Assembly: GCA_023435305.1 (NCBI GenBank)
Contig: JAEYRV010000063.1
Coordinates: 1-34,636 of the forward strand
DNA: 34,636 nucleotides
From: Bacillota bacterium
GTDB taxonomy: Bacteria > Bacillota > Clostridia > Acetivibrionales > DTU013
Direction: 5' to 3'
Part shown: positions 5,784 to 14,989 of the stretch, in pieces
Layout of the letters: the number at the start of each line of letters is the position of its first letter
Position numbering within the stretch: the first letter of the stretch is position 1
Notes under the pieces: model-generated
Told to the model about the DNA's origin: nothing
Seen by the model: the letters and a program-made list of their open reading frames with translations, nothing else
Databases searched by the model: none
Program-made: the position numbers and the translations under genes

Positions 5784-7724
5784 TCAATTTTGATTGATTT
5801 TTTCATACAGCTCATTGAGGTACACCCAGCGTTCCATTGCATGGCTCAGCTTGTTTTCAAGCAGTTCCTTTTCGGACAGCAATTCCTGTAAACGCTGATA
5901 ATCAGCAGCTGAGGTGTTTATAAGACCGTCGAGCCCGGCGATCTCTTTTTCCAGGCCGGATATCAATTCATCGATACCCTCAAATTCTTTCTGTTCCTTG
6001 TAGGTGAATCGAAGGGGACGGCTTTTGCTCTGCGGGTTTTCTGCCGAAGCCCTGGCGGCTGAAGAAGGTTTGCTGCCGCCGGTTTCCTCACCGGCCCCGG
6101 AAGCTGTGCCTGAGGCTGTTCTTTCAGGCATGTCCTGAATGCATTCATAATAATAGGAGTAGTTGCCTTCATACCTTTCAACAGACCCATCGCCTTTGAG
6201 CATGAATACTTTTTCGGCTGCCCTGTCCAGAAAATATCTGTCATGGGACACAGATATGACTGCACCCTGGAAGTCGTCGATATAGCTTTCCAATATGGAG
6301 AGCGTCTGTATATCAAGATCGTTTGTAGGTTCGTCAAGCAACAATACATTCGGGGCGCTCATTAGAATGCGCAGCAGATACAGTCTCCTTTTTTCTCCGC
6401 CGGACAGCTTTGAAATGGGTGTCCATTGTACTGCGGGAGGGAAGAGGAAATTCTCAAGCATCTGTGCCGCAGTTATTATACCATCGGGAGTGGTAAGGTA
6501 TTCAGCCTCATCCCTTATATATTCGATTACTCTCATACTCTGTTCCATATCGGAGTATTCCTGTGTGAAAAAGCCGATTTTTACTGTCTCACCGGTGATC
6601 ACGGATCCGGAATCCGGCTGCAGTACTCCTGCTATGAGCTTTAGCAGCGTGGATTTTCCGCTTCCGTTGGGACCTATGATACCGATCCTGTCATCTCTGA
6701 GCAATATATAGCTGAAATCGTCAATAATCTTTTTATCACCATAGCTTTTTCCTGTATGCGAAAGCTCGATGGTCTTTCTCCCAAGCCGTGATGAAACCGC
6801 GGTGATTTCTACATTTCCATCTGACTGAAGTGCCTTCTCACTCTCCAGCTTTTCAAATCTCTCTATGCGGGCTTTCTGCTTTGTTGAACGGGCCTGGGCA
6901 CCCTGTCTTATCCAGGCCAGCTCCTGCCGGTACAGGTTCTTTCTTTTTCTTTCGGAGGCCTGTTCAAGCTCTTCCCGCTCGGCCTTCTTTTCCAGAAAGC
7001 CGCTGTAATTCGTCTGATAGCTGAACAGCCTGCCGCGGTCGAGCTCAAGTATCCTGTTTGACACTCTGTCCAGAAAATATCTGTCGTGAGTGACCATGAG
7101 GAGAGCTCCTTTCCGGTTGTTGAGATATTTCTCCAGCCAGTCGACTGTTGTGTTGTCGATGTGATTGGTGGGCTCGTCGAGAATAAGGAGATCTGCCGGA
7201 CTTATAAGGGCTGCAGCCATTGCAGTCCTTTTTTTCTGGCCGCCCGACAATGTCTCTGCTTTTGCGTTGTAATCGGTTATCCCCAGCTTGGTGAGTATGG
7301 TTTTGGCTTCACTTTCAATCGTCCAGGCCTGCAGTGCATCCATTTGCTGTGTCAGCACAAGCAGTCTTTTTTCAAGTCTGCCGTCACCCGGATTTTCTTC
7401 GACTCCCTTCAGTACAGCTTCATATTCCCTTAAAAGCTGCATGACCGGCGATGAGCCCCTGAATACATATTCCAGAACTGTCGTGTCACCTTCGAAGGAA
7501 GGGTTCTGGGGGAGGTAACCGATCTGCAGGCCGCTGGCCTTTACGATGGAACCGGAATCGGCTGTTTCTTCACCTGCAAGTATTTTGAGCAGCGTGGATT
7601 TGCCTGTGCCATTTATTCCTATGAAACCGATTTTTTCCCCATCATTGATTCCCAGGGATAACTGGTTCAGGAGTATTTTTTCGCTGTAGCTTTTTGAAAT
7701 ACTGTCTGCAGTCAGAAGGTTCAC
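5784..7724 (-). CDS. uup: ABC-F ATPase, Uup-like
   Basis: At 646 aa, it has two ABC domains and no membrane segments, so it is a ribosome-associated ABC-F protein rather than a transporter. Domain 1 has GINGTGKST, signature LSGGQKKR and LLILDEPTNHID. The charged linker typical of ABC-F follows. Domain 2 has GPNGSGKST, LSGGEKRR and LLLDEPTNDLD. A low-complexity Ala/Ser/Gly stretch leads to a C-terminal coiled coil (about 570-646), the Uup-type CTD. The GTG start at 7724 overlaps the upstream ybiT stop by one base (TAGTG), and a weak AAAGGA lies 12 nt upstream, so translational coupling is likely. It could equally be named YdiF/ABC-F type. Confidence 0.88.
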   Translation of the reverse strand: MNLLTADSISKSYSEKILLNQLSLGINDGEKIGFIGINGTGKSTLLKILAGEETADSGSIVKASGLQIGYLPQNPSFEGDTTVLEYVFRGSSPVMQLLREYEAVLKGVEENPGDGRLEKRLLVLTQQMDALQAWTIESEAKTILTKLGITDYNAKAETLSGGQKKRTAMAAALISPADLLILDEPTNHIDNTTVDWLEKYLNNRKGALLMVTHDRYFLDRVSNRILELDRGRLFSYQTNYSGFLEKKAEREELEQASERKRKNLYRQELAWIRQGAQARSTKQKARIERFEKLESEKALQSDGNVEITAVSSRLGRKTIELSHTGKSYGDKKIIDDFSYILLRDDRIGIIGPNGSGKSTLLKLIAGVLQPDSGSVITGETVKIGFFTQEYSDMEQSMRVIEYIRDEAEYLTTPDGIITAAQMLENFLFPPAVQWTPISKLSGGEKRRLYLLRILMSAPNVLLLDEPTNDLDIQTLSILESYIDDFQGAVISVSHDRYFLDRAAEKVFMLKGDGSVERYEGNYSYYYECIQDMPERTASGTASGAGEETGGSKPSSAARASAENPQSKSRPLRFTYKEQKEFEGIDELISGLEKEIAGLDGLINTSAADYQRLQELLSEKELLENKLSHAMERWVYLNELYEKINQN

Positions 7725-9340
7725 TATCTGTACATTTCCTTTCTAAGTGCCTGTATATCTTCACTTTCCAGATACTCATCATATGTCATCTGCTTATCTA
7801 TCAGGCCTTTGGGAGTGATCTCCATAATGCGGTTTGCAATAGTCTGGACCAGCTGATGGTCATGGGAACTGAACAGTATTGTTCCCTTGAAGTTGGACAT
7901 TCCATTGTTCAGCGCAGTGATCGACTCGAGATCAAGATGGTTTGTGGGCTCGTCAAATATCAGTGTGTTGGCTCCCGAAAGCATCATTCTCGACAGCATG
8001 CAGCGTACCTTTTCGCCTCCCGATATGACGCTGGCCTTTTTCAGCGCTTCCTCGCCGGAGAACAGCATCCTGCCCAGCCAGCCCCTCAGGAAGGTTTCTG
8101 CCTGGTCGCCGGAGAATTGTCTGAGCCATTCCACGAGAGTCAGGTCAACTCCGTCAAAAAAGGCCGAATTATCCTTTGGGAAATATGAACGTGAGGTGGT
8201 AATGCCCCACTTGAATTCTCCGCTGTCCTGCTCAAGCTCCTCCATCAGTATTCTAAACAGTGTGGTCTTGGCAAGTCCGTCCATCCCAACGAATGCAACC
8301 TTGTCACCCTTGTTGATGATAAAGCTGATATTGTCGAGGATCCTGACGCCGTCGACTTCTTTTGTAAGGCTTTTAACAGTCAGAAGATCGTTGCCTACCT
8401 CGCGGTCCGGCTTAAAATCCACAAAGGGATACTTGCGGGAGGAGGGCCTGATTTCCTCGAGTGTCAGCTTCTCCAGCAGCTTTTTGCGTGAGGTTGCCTG
8501 CTTGGATTTTGATGCATTTGCGCTGAAACGCTGTATGAATTCCTGCAGCTCTTTTATTTTTGCTTCCGTTTTGCGGTTCATGTCTCTTGCCTGGGCCAGG
8601 GCCAGCTGGCTCGATTCATACCAGAAGTCATAGTTGCCTGTATAGAGCTGTATTTTCCCGAAATCGATATCTGCAATATGCGTACATACCTTGTTCATGA
8701 AGTGTCTGTCATGGGATACGACGATCACAGTATTTTCAAAATTGTAGAGAAAGTTCTCAAGCCATGTTACGGAGGCCACATCCAGGTGGTTTGTGGGCTC
8801 GTCCATCAGGAGTATATCAGGAGAACCGAAAAGAGCCTGCGCCAGCAGCACTCGAACCTTCAGGCTGCCCTCCAGATCACCCATGCGTTTATAGTGATAT
8901 TCTTCACCAATGTCCAGACCGTTAAGCAGTGTAGCCGCTTCCGATTCTGCCTCCCAGCCGTTGAGCTCGGAAAATTCAGCCTCCAGCTCGGATATCCTGA
9001 TGCCGTCTTCTTCAGTGAATTCCGATTTACTGTAAAGCTGCTCCTTCTCGTCTATAATATCGCAAAGCCTTTTGTGGCCAAGCATTACAGTTCTGAGTAC
9101 ATCCACATCGTCAAATTCGTAATGGTTCTGCTTTAATACAGCCATACGCTTTCCAGGTTCTATCGCTACGTCCCCGCTGTTGGCCTCGATCTCTCCCGAG
9201 AGGATCTTGAGGAATGTGGACTTACCTGAGCCATTGGCGCCGATAAGGCCGTAGCAGTTGCCAGGTGTGAACTTGATATTTACATCTTCAAATAGTACCC
9301 TGTCTCCGAACCTCAGAGATATACCGGTGGTGCTTATCAT
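7724..9340 (-). CDS. ybiT: ABC-F ATPase, YbiT-like
   Basis: At 538 aa, this is a two-domain ABC-F protein of YbiT length, beginning like that family (MISTTGISLRFGDRVLFEDV). Domain 1 has GANGSGKST, a degenerate signature (LEGSLKVR) and LLMDEPTNHLD. Domain 2 has a modified Walker A, GMDGLAKTT, signature ISGGEKVR and LIFDEPTNHLD. The inter-domain linker is rich in Lys and Glu. The second Walker A lacks the canonical Gly before Lys, as I recall for other Firmicute YbiT/YkpA proteins. It is the first gene of a two-gene operon with the Uup-like protein. A role in translation under stress is inferred from the family. Confidence 0.85.
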   Translation of the reverse strand: MISTTGISLRFGDRVLFEDVNIKFTPGNCYGLIGANGSGKSTFLKILSGEIEANSGDVAIEPGKRMAVLKQNHYEFDDVDVLRTVMLGHKRLCDIIDEKEQLYSKSEFTEEDGIRISELEAEFSELNGWEAESEAATLLNGLDIGEEYHYKRMGDLEGSLKVRVLLAQALFGSPDILLMDEPTNHLDVASVTWLENFLYNFENTVIVVSHDRHFMNKVCTHIADIDFGKIQLYTGNYDFWYESSQLALAQARDMNRKTEAKIKELQEFIQRFSANASKSKQATSRKKLLEKLTLEEIRPSSRKYPFVDFKPDREVGNDLLTVKSLTKEVDGVRILDNISFIINKGDKVAFVGMDGLAKTTLFRILMEELEQDSGEFKWGITTSRSYFPKDNSAFFDGVDLTLVEWLRQFSGDQAETFLRGWLGRMLFSGEEALKKASVISGGEKVRCMLSRMMLSGANTLIFDEPTNHLDLESITALNNGMSNFKGTILFSSHDHQLVQTIANRIMEITPKGLIDKQMTYDEYLESEDIQALRKEMYR

Positions 9341-9408
9341 AGTTTTATAACATCCTTCATTTATATTTTTGCCTGCTTTAGCTTCCGGCAGGAAGTGTCA
9401 CCTTGTGG

Positions 9409-9437
9409 ATTATAACACATATATGCGGTATTGTCAC
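9409..9437 (-). promoter_or_regulatory. Promoter of the ybiT-uup operon
   Basis: On the minus strand, -35 GTGACA (9437-9432), a 17-bp spacer and a perfect -10 TATAAT (9414-9409) lie about 70 bp before the ybiT ATG. Confidence 0.65.
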
Positions 9438-9533
9438 AAGGGGGATTAATCGCTCAAATTTTTCAGTCACCCTCCAAAAAACGACATGTCAATTGTATAA
9501 ATAAGTGATTTGAATTTGAAGGGAGTGTCCTTA

Positions 9534-10289
9534 ATGAACAAAAAGGTTATGAGTATTTTACTGGTAGTTGTTTTATGTATCACAATGGCTGCATTTGTAT
9601 TTGCCGCCGAGGGCACAGATGCCGGATCTGCAGCCGGAACGACGGTCACCGCGCCTGAGAACGGCACAGGTACCGGCGGTACAACTGTTGTGGATGACAA
9701 AGTGACTTACGAGGAACTGCAGGTTGATCGGGAAGGTACTAAGAATAAGGGTAAGGACGCGGAAAAGGTCAAGACAAACAACAGTGACTCGGAAAAAAAG
9801 GTTATCAAATTGCAGGATCAGGAGGGCATAGAAAAGCTGAGCAAACTCAAGGACCTTGAAAAAGTCAGAGCGGAGTTGGAGGCAAAGTATAAGGAAGCTT
9901 TGAGGCAGCAGGGTGAGAACCTGTCACCGGAGCTCAAGGAACAGCTTCGTGTTATGAAGGAGGAACTAAAGAAGCAAAAGGCAGAAATAAATGAGGCAAG
10001 GAAGCAGCTGAGAGAGATGGTCCGGGCTTCTTACACAGAGCAGGAACTGGAAGAGATCGCTGAAGTTGAAAAGGAACTGAAGGCAAAGTATCCTAATGAC
10101 AAGATTCTGCCGATAGATAGTATAGTACCGCATGGATTTTCATTTAAATTCGACACACCGCCCGTAATAAGAGAAGGAAGGACTCTGGTGCCTGTCAGAG
10201 CGCTGACTGAAGGCCTCGGGGCAACAGTAGCAAAAACAACAGCAGTAAAAACAACAGCAACGACAATGCAGAAGCTGGTCAAATCGTAA
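9534..10289 (+). CDS. Secreted coiled-coil protein with truncated copper-amine-oxidase-N domain
   Basis: ATG 9534 follows GAAGGGAG and encodes 251 aa in this frame. A signal peptide (MNKKVMSILLVV..., likely cut after FVFAAE) leads to a Thr/Gly-rich linker. A long Lys/Glu coiled coil spans about residues 85-185. The end matches the start of a copper amine oxidase N-terminal domain (PPVIREGRTLVPVRALTEGLGA), a cell-surface module usually of about 90 residues. The domain stops after about 25 residues, and the tail becomes a Thr/Lys simple sequence (VAKTTAVKTTATT) ending at TAA 10289. The next frame stays open to 10393, just before the terminator, which suggests a frameshift near 10208-10287. Confidence 0.75.
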   Translation: MNKKVMSILLVVVLCITMAAFVFAAEGTDAGSAAGTTVTAPENGTGTGGTTVVDDKVTYEELQVDREGTKNKGKDAEKVKTNNSDSEKKVIKLQDQEGIEKLSKLKDLEKVRAELEAKYKEALRQQGENLSPELKEQLRVMKEELKKQKAEINEARKQLREMVRASYTEQELEEIAEVEKELKAKYPNDKILPIDSIVPHGFSFKFDTPPVIREGRTLVPVRALTEGLGATVAKTTAVKTTATTMQKLVKS

Positions 10290-10393
10290 CGGAGGATGAG
10301 GAGATCGGAACAGAATATGAATCTGACAGCAGAGACAGCGGGGAGGATAAAAGGCCGGACAAGACAAAGAAACCGCCTGGAAAAAAGGAATAA
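10211..10393 (+). other. Probable continuation of the preceding gene in the -1 frame
   Basis: This frame has no start of its own and opens after a TGA at 10208-10210. It reads an Asn/Ser/Lys repeat (NSSKNNSSKNNSND), then acidic and basic hydrophilic sequence ending PPGKKE at TAA 10391-10393. The stop lies 8 nt before the terminator hairpin, whereas the frame-0 stop lies 112 nt before it. That suggests a one-base indel or -1 slippage around GGGGC at 10218-10222, or replacement of the domain's remainder by CAACAG-type repeats. Confidence 0.5.
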
Positions 10394-10400
10394 ATTAATA

Positions 10401-10428
10401 AGCCGGGAGATTATCTCCGGCTTTTTTT
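10401..10428 (+). terminator. Rho-independent terminator
   Basis: AGCCGG(G)AGA pairs with TCTCCGGCT across a 3-nt loop with one bulged G, followed by seven T. It ends the copper-amine-oxidase-N-like gene. Confidence 0.9.
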
Positions 10429-10466
10429 GTTACTTGAAGGTCGAGTGTATGGAACAAAGTTATAAT

Positions 10467-10517
10467 GTTAGCTAACCTCTTGAATAATTAGCTAAAATAA
10501 TGTATAATATAGCTAAC
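10467..10517 (+). promoter_or_regulatory. Promoter with three TTAGCTAA operators
   Basis: -35 TTGAAT (10480-10485), a 17-bp spacer and -10 TATAAT (10503-10508) form the promoter. Three copies of one palindrome lie across it: GTTAGCTAAC (10467-10476), ATTAGCTAAA (10487-10496) and TATAGCTAAC (10508-10517). Their centres are 20 and 21 bp apart, two helical turns, so bound dimers would lie on one face. One site is upstream of the -35, one between the boxes, one over the start region. Phd-family antitoxins repress their own promoters through such palindromes. Confidence 0.75.
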
Positions 10518-10536
10518 AGGATCAAGGGTGGTGTTT

Positions 10537-11259
10537 ATGAAGGTTCCGTCCACAGAGGTGCAAAATAATTTCGGGAAATATTTGAAGATTGCATCGGAAT
10601 TAGAAGATGTTATCGTAACAAGAAAGGGCAAGGAAATAGCTAAAATAGTCCCTTGCGAAGAAAGATCTGTTATTGCGGAGGAAGCGGCTGACTATATTTT
10701 CAACGATCGTTGGAGAATGAGCTATGAAGATTTTATCAAAATGACCGAGAATTCTGACCTTCGGTATGAATATATAGATGGAGAAGTCTATTTGCTTTCT
10801 TCTCCGGTATACAGCCATCAAGTCTGTGTTTCAGAGCTTCTTGCTGTTTTTCACAGCTGGTTTAAGGGAAAAAAGTGCCGAGCTTTGACATCTCCATTTG
10901 ATGTCACTTTGATAAAGAGCAAGGAGAACATCAATGTAGTACAGCCGGATGTTATTGTGATCTGTGACACTGAAAGTATTGATGCAGCAGGCAAATATAA
11001 AGGCATCCCGACTCTTGTCGTTGAAGTCCTGTCCAAGTCGACAAGGAGAAAGGATATGCTGAAAAAGCTCGACTTGTTCATGCAGACAGGTGTCAAGGAG
11101 TACTGGATGGCTGATCCTGACAAGAAAGAGATCTCTGTTTACAGCTTTGAAAATCATGATATCGCAGACCGCGATACCTATATCGGTGATATGACTGCCA
11201 AGTCAAAGGTTTTTGAAGGCCTGGAGGTCGGGCTTGCGGAAATATTCCCGGAAGCCTGA
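10537..11259 (+). CDS. Phd/YefM antitoxin-like domain fused to a Uma2 (PDDEXK) nuclease-like domain
   Basis: The protein is 240 aa, from ATG 10537 8 nt after AAGGG; in-frame GTGs at 10528 and 10531 overlap the SD. Residues 1-40 match the N-terminal DNA-binding half of Phd/YefM antitoxins (VPSTEVQNNFGKYLKIA, then VIVTRKGKEIAKIVP). Residues 60-235 match Uma2/DUF820: YEYIDGEVYLLSSP, QPDVIV (Asp138), VVEVLSKSTRRKD (Glu163), and the closing GVKEYWMADP. The Asp/Glu pair of a PDDEXK core is present, so nuclease activity is possible but unproven. No separate RelE/Doc-type toxin is adjacent. The triple TTAGCTAA operator suggests that the N-terminal domain autoregulates the gene. Confidence 0.82.
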   Translation: MKVPSTEVQNNFGKYLKIASELEDVIVTRKGKEIAKIVPCEERSVIAEEAADYIFNDRWRMSYEDFIKMTENSDLRYEYIDGEVYLLSSPVYSHQVCVSELLAVFHSWFKGKKCRALTSPFDVTLIKSKENINVVQPDVIVICDTESIDAAGKYKGIPTLVVEVLSKSTRRKDMLKKLDLFMQTGVKEYWMADPDKKEISVYSFENHDIADRDTYIGDMTAKSKVFEGLEVGLAEIFPEA

Positions 11260-11299
11260 AGCGTGATGGAAACGGCTATGAGTTAGTTGTGAAATTTTT

Positions 11300-12892
11300 C
11301 TAATTTACTTCGAGCAGTACCTCCTGGTATTCCGGTGTGCCACCTTCCAGGATAGGTGCCGGAAGTCCCTTCAGGTGGCTGTTGAAGAAAACAAGGATAT
11401 ATTCATTCATTATCTGTCTTTGACGATCACTGTCGATCTCTCCAAGCAGTCCTGTCAACTTTCCGATGTTCGGGATTACTGTATTGAAGTCAGAAAAGTT
11501 CATATGCGCAGATCCGTTTAAATAAACTGAAATGAAATTTTTCTGGTCTGCTGAGTATCCGTTGCGGATTATTTTTTGCTCATCCTTACCTGTCGTAAGG
11601 ATCATAAATGGCTGGGAGATCACATTGTCCAAAGCTGTGCCAAATGGTGTGCCATCCATATTTATGAAGGCCTTGAACCTGTTGTCGCGAAGGCAAGCCT
11701 CTCCTGCAGCTGCGCCTCCGAAGGAGTGGCCGAATATACCGAGCCTTTCCATGTCGAGTTTACCCGCAAACATATCTACTGCATCTGTTATACCTGGATC
11801 TGCGTTAATCGGAGCCATTACTGCATCTCTCACATTTTGCTCTCCGTTTGTTGTGCTTTTGCCGCTATTAAGCCTTGTCAGCACATCAGCCACAAAGCTC
11901 ATATCTTTACTCCAATTTATAGCATCAGCAGTATTCAGTGTGCAGTTGTTCAGTACATACTTGATAAACTCGGGGTTGCTGCCATCTTCGCCATATAGCT
12001 TTTCTGCATTTTCAATGGCATTTCCTATATCTTCGCTTAAAGCTTTGAGATGCTGGGGATCATAGGGTACTATTGTGCCATCCGGATATTCACAGACAAA
12101 GTCATCGTAGGGGTGGCCAACAGCGCAAACGATGTATCCATGGCTTGCAAGCTCCTCCATTTGTATGACATTCTGTCCGTTGAACATTGCACCGCCTCCG
12201 GAAAAGAGGATCACGGGGTATTTTGCCTCCTGTCCGGAAAGGGCTGCGTTCAGATAGCTGTTTGTTTTTATCAGAGTTAGCTGGCCCAGTATATCCGGCA
12301 AGTTTTTGCACTCTGCGAACATGCGGCTCAATTCACTGTTGCTCATCCAGTTGGCACGCTGCTTTCCCGATGTGTCCGAAGCAGGATACCATATCCGGAC
12401 CGGAATATTTCTGTATTTTGCTGCTGACGACTCCGGTCCTTCTGGCTCATTTCCTGAGGAAGCTGTATGAGCGCCTGCCCTGGAGGTGTCAGTGAAAGCC
12501 ATCAGGGTCGTTCCGACAGGATATGTGCCTGATGGTCGAGGCAGATCTACTACCGGGAAAAGTACAGCCAACGTGAGTCCAGCTATGTATAGAAGGACAA
12601 GAAGGACAGCACCTGAAGCCTTGAGCAGCCTAAAGGCCGGTGACCTGGCCGGCTTGGAGCCTGAAGTCTTTTTATAGCTAATGCTTCTGGATATGCCCAG
12701 TACCAATAGTATAAGAGACAGAAGGTATGCCGGAAGCATAAATATCCGGAATCCTTCAGCAACGATACTTATGGCCGCGCTGACAGCTGTCACGGCAGGC
12801 AGGATATATCCTCTGTGATTGCCGCGTGAAAATATCAGATTGAGAATGGAAATGGCGGCTGCTGCCGCCATATAAATTTCAAAGAATCTCAT
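11300..12892 (-). CDS. Membrane-anchored alpha/beta hydrolase, PAF-acetylhydrolase-like
   Basis: The protein is 530 aa. Four hydrophobic helices (about 1-70 and 90-113) anchor it. An extracytoplasmic catalytic domain follows, introduced by LPRPSGTYPVGTT, typical of the plasma-type PAF-acetylhydrolase/dienelactone-hydrolase group. The nucleophile elbow is GHSFGG with Ser390; probable acid Asp413 (NMDG) and His463 (SAHMNF) complete the triad. FSGGGAMFNG near 231 is the oxyanion region. It probably hydrolyses an ester or acyl bond in lipids; the substrate is not evident. The ATG at 12892 has a close GAGG SD. It lies 84 nt after bceB and may be co-transcribed. Confidence 0.8.
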   Translation of the reverse strand: MRFFEIYMAAAAAISILNLIFSRGNHRGYILPAVTAVSAAISIVAEGFRIFMLPAYLLSLILLVLGISRSISYKKTSGSKPARSPAFRLLKASGAVLLVLLYIAGLTLAVLFPVVDLPRPSGTYPVGTTLMAFTDTSRAGAHTASSGNEPEGPESSAAKYRNIPVRIWYPASDTSGKQRANWMSNSELSRMFAECKNLPDILGQLTLIKTNSYLNAALSGQEAKYPVILFSGGGAMFNGQNVIQMEELASHGYIVCAVGHPYDDFVCEYPDGTIVPYDPQHLKALSEDIGNAIENAEKLYGEDGSNPEFIKYVLNNCTLNTADAINWSKDMSFVADVLTRLNSGKSTTNGEQNVRDAVMAPINADPGITDAVDMFAGKLDMERLGIFGHSFGGAAAGEACLRDNRFKAFINMDGTPFGTALDNVISQPFMILTTGKDEQKIIRNGYSADQKNFISVYLNGSAHMNFSDFNTVIPNIGKLTGLLGEIDSDRQRQIMNEYILVFFNSHLKGLPAPILEGGTPEYQEVLLEVN

Positions 12893-12976
12893 AATAACCT
12901 CATATACGCTTATTTTATCTGTGTTTTTTATTCAGACTGCTGTGTTTTTGCAGTCCGGTTTGCCTGGCAGGAGCCA

Positions 12977-14989
12977 TCAGGCATTTGAACGGGCGGAGAT
13001 ATCATTATCATTCATCTGCTTTACGATCTTATAGTAGGTCCGTGAGGTAAAGCTGTAGCTGAGCCCATAGAGGACTGCAAACAGGCCTGAAACGATCAAC
13101 CCGCATATTATTATCAGCCTGGTGTCAAACAGGTAGAGCGTGCCCAGCAGACCCGACATCATATTGAAGCCTGCCATCGTATGAAGAAGCGCAATGATGA
13201 GCGGTGAGAAGAAAACCAGCAGTATTTGCTTTCTGATGGTGCTCCTGACTTCGGCGTCACTCATACCAACCTTCTGCATGATATCAAAGTTGTCCCGGTC
13301 ATCATAGCCTTCTGTGATCTGTTTGTAGTACATTATCAGTATCAGACACATTGTGAAGATTATGCTGAAGAAGATTCCGATAAAGAGGAGTCCGCCATTC
13401 ATCGAGAGGGTCTCACGCCTTTTGGCGATACCGTTGATATGACTGTTGTAGCCCTGCTGTGTACTGCTCCAGTCGATGGCATTACGTATGAACTCCTCCT
13501 TATTTTCATCCGGTCCCTCCAGATTGAGGCGGACAGTTATTATCCGATCGCTCACTTCCTTACTTGAGAAAATATCACGGAGTTTATCCATTACTGCAGT
13601 GTTTTTGACAACCAGAAAGAATTCCTGGCCGAAGGTATCTTTTACGGCCTTTCTGCCAAACACCATGGAGCCGAGCTCCTCTTTGACCCTGTAGGTCTCA
13701 TCTTCAATTATGACACGGTCATAGCCAAAGTCCGGTCCTGTTGAATATATAAGGACCTCATCCTCACCCAGCATCTCCTGCCTGTTTTCAAATGTATTGT
13801 AATCTTCAAGGGAGATCAGCTTGAGAGTAAAGCGGCTTCCGGATGGACCCGAAGGGCCTTGTATAGTAAAGGTATCTCCGCTGTTGTCTGTCCGTAGCTT
13901 CTGATAAGTGAACTCCACATTATCCCGGATGGTTATTTGATTTTTTTCTGCCAGCTCCAGCAGCCGGTCGTCCAGCTTATCTGAGCTCTCGAATGCCGCT
14001 TGGTTATAATTCAGTATCAGGTCGTAGGGATACTTATGATCCAGCATGTCATCAGAGCCCAGCCAGACTGAGAGCGTGCATAACAGCGTGATAATGGTCA
14101 TGGTGCTGAATATGCAAATGTTTGACAGGCTTGAGGCGCTTTTCTTCATGCGGTGCAGCATGCCTGATATCGTGACATAGTTGGATTTTTTGTAGTAAAT
14201 GCTGCTATTCCTTTTCAGCAGCTTCAGCAGCGCCAGCAGTCCTGCCTTGAAGAACTGGTGGGTACCGAGGGAAACAAGGGAAACTGCCAGCAGAAAATTT
14301 AGGAATATATCGGAGTCGATCGCTGACGGTATTGCAATGGCGTAGCCCGATCCCAGGATCACTATGCCGAACAGTGCTGACAGCCAAAGACGTTTTGGCT
14401 CCTTATCGCCTTTTTTGGCTCCTTTCAGCAGATCATTGGGGTTTGTCCTGAATACGTGGATCACATTAATGACTAAATTTATAACATATACAGCCATAAA
14501 ATACATGAGAGTCTGACTAAATGCCTTGATACTGAAGCTGAAGGAGGCATTTACAGGAAGCCCTGCCATGTTGAGCAGGGCAAGAAAAAGTAATTTTGAA
14601 AACGCAAGCCCGAAGATGATACCGCCAAGCATGACGATGGCAAATATGATCAGCGTTTCGCAGAACATCATCAGAGCAATATGCTTTTTATCCAGCCCAA
14701 GCACGCTGTAAAGCCCCAGCTCCTTTTTCCTGCGCTTGATAAGAAAGCTGTTGGTGTAGATGATAAAGGGCAGCAGAATAATACCAAGCAGTACCTGTCC
14801 GACAGTCATGAGTAACCAAGCTTGCGCACTGTGAGGCAGTGTTTCCATGAGATCATTATTTATGATCGAGGAGAAAACGAAAAAGGTAAAAACGGAGAAT
14901 GCTCCGGCCAGCAGATATGGGCCATACGCAGAGCCATTTTTGCGGATCCCCATAAATGACAGCTTCGGCAGCAGAAACAGCTTATTCAT
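12977..14989 (-). CDS. bceB: BceB-type ABC transporter permease
   Basis: At 670 aa, it is an FtsX-fold permease with about ten membrane helices: four clustered at the N-terminus, further pairs to about 320, and three at the C-terminus. A large extracellular domain of about 200 residues between TM7 and TM8 (roughly 315-530) recognises peptide antibiotics or their lipid II-cycle complexes in this family. The start overlaps the bceA 3' end by 8 bp. With BceA it forms the detoxification and flux-sensing unit that signals to BceS. The target antibiotic cannot be told from sequence. Confidence 0.9.
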   Translation of the reverse strand: MNKLFLLPKLSFMGIRKNGSAYGPYLLAGAFSVFTFFVFSSIINNDLMETLPHSAQAWLLMTVGQVLLGIILLPFIIYTNSFLIKRRKKELGLYSVLGLDKKHIALMMFCETLIIFAIVMLGGIIFGLAFSKLLFLALLNMAGLPVNASFSFSIKAFSQTLMYFMAVYVINLVINVIHVFRTNPNDLLKGAKKGDKEPKRLWLSALFGIVILGSGYAIAIPSAIDSDIFLNFLLAVSLVSLGTHQFFKAGLLALLKLLKRNSSIYYKKSNYVTISGMLHRMKKSASSLSNICIFSTMTIITLLCTLSVWLGSDDMLDHKYPYDLILNYNQAAFESSDKLDDRLLELAEKNQITIRDNVEFTYQKLRTDNSGDTFTIQGPSGPSGSRFTLKLISLEDYNTFENRQEMLGEDEVLIYSTGPDFGYDRVIIEDETYRVKEELGSMVFGRKAVKDTFGQEFFLVVKNTAVMDKLRDIFSSKEVSDRIITVRLNLEGPDENKEEFIRNAIDWSSTQQGYNSHINGIAKRRETLSMNGGLLFIGIFFSIIFTMCLILIMYYKQITEGYDDRDNFDIMQKVGMSDAEVRSTIRKQILLVFFSPLIIALLHTMAGFNMMSGLLGTLYLFDTRLIIICGLIVSGLFAVLYGLSYSFTSRTYYKIVKQMNDNDISARSNA

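Noticed and set aside
7887..8633. 248-codon plus-strand frame inside ybiT
   Set aside because: Ser/Leu-rich shadow of an ABC-F gene with complete motifs on the other strand.
10537..11259. Classical two-gene type II toxin-antitoxin locus
   Set aside because: There is no second small toxin ORF; the Phd-like part and the Uma2 part are one uninterrupted frame.
12935..12955. Terminator between bceB and the hydrolase (GACTGC/GCAGTC hairpin)
   Set aside because: Neither strand has a T-run directly after the stem, so termination is not supported.
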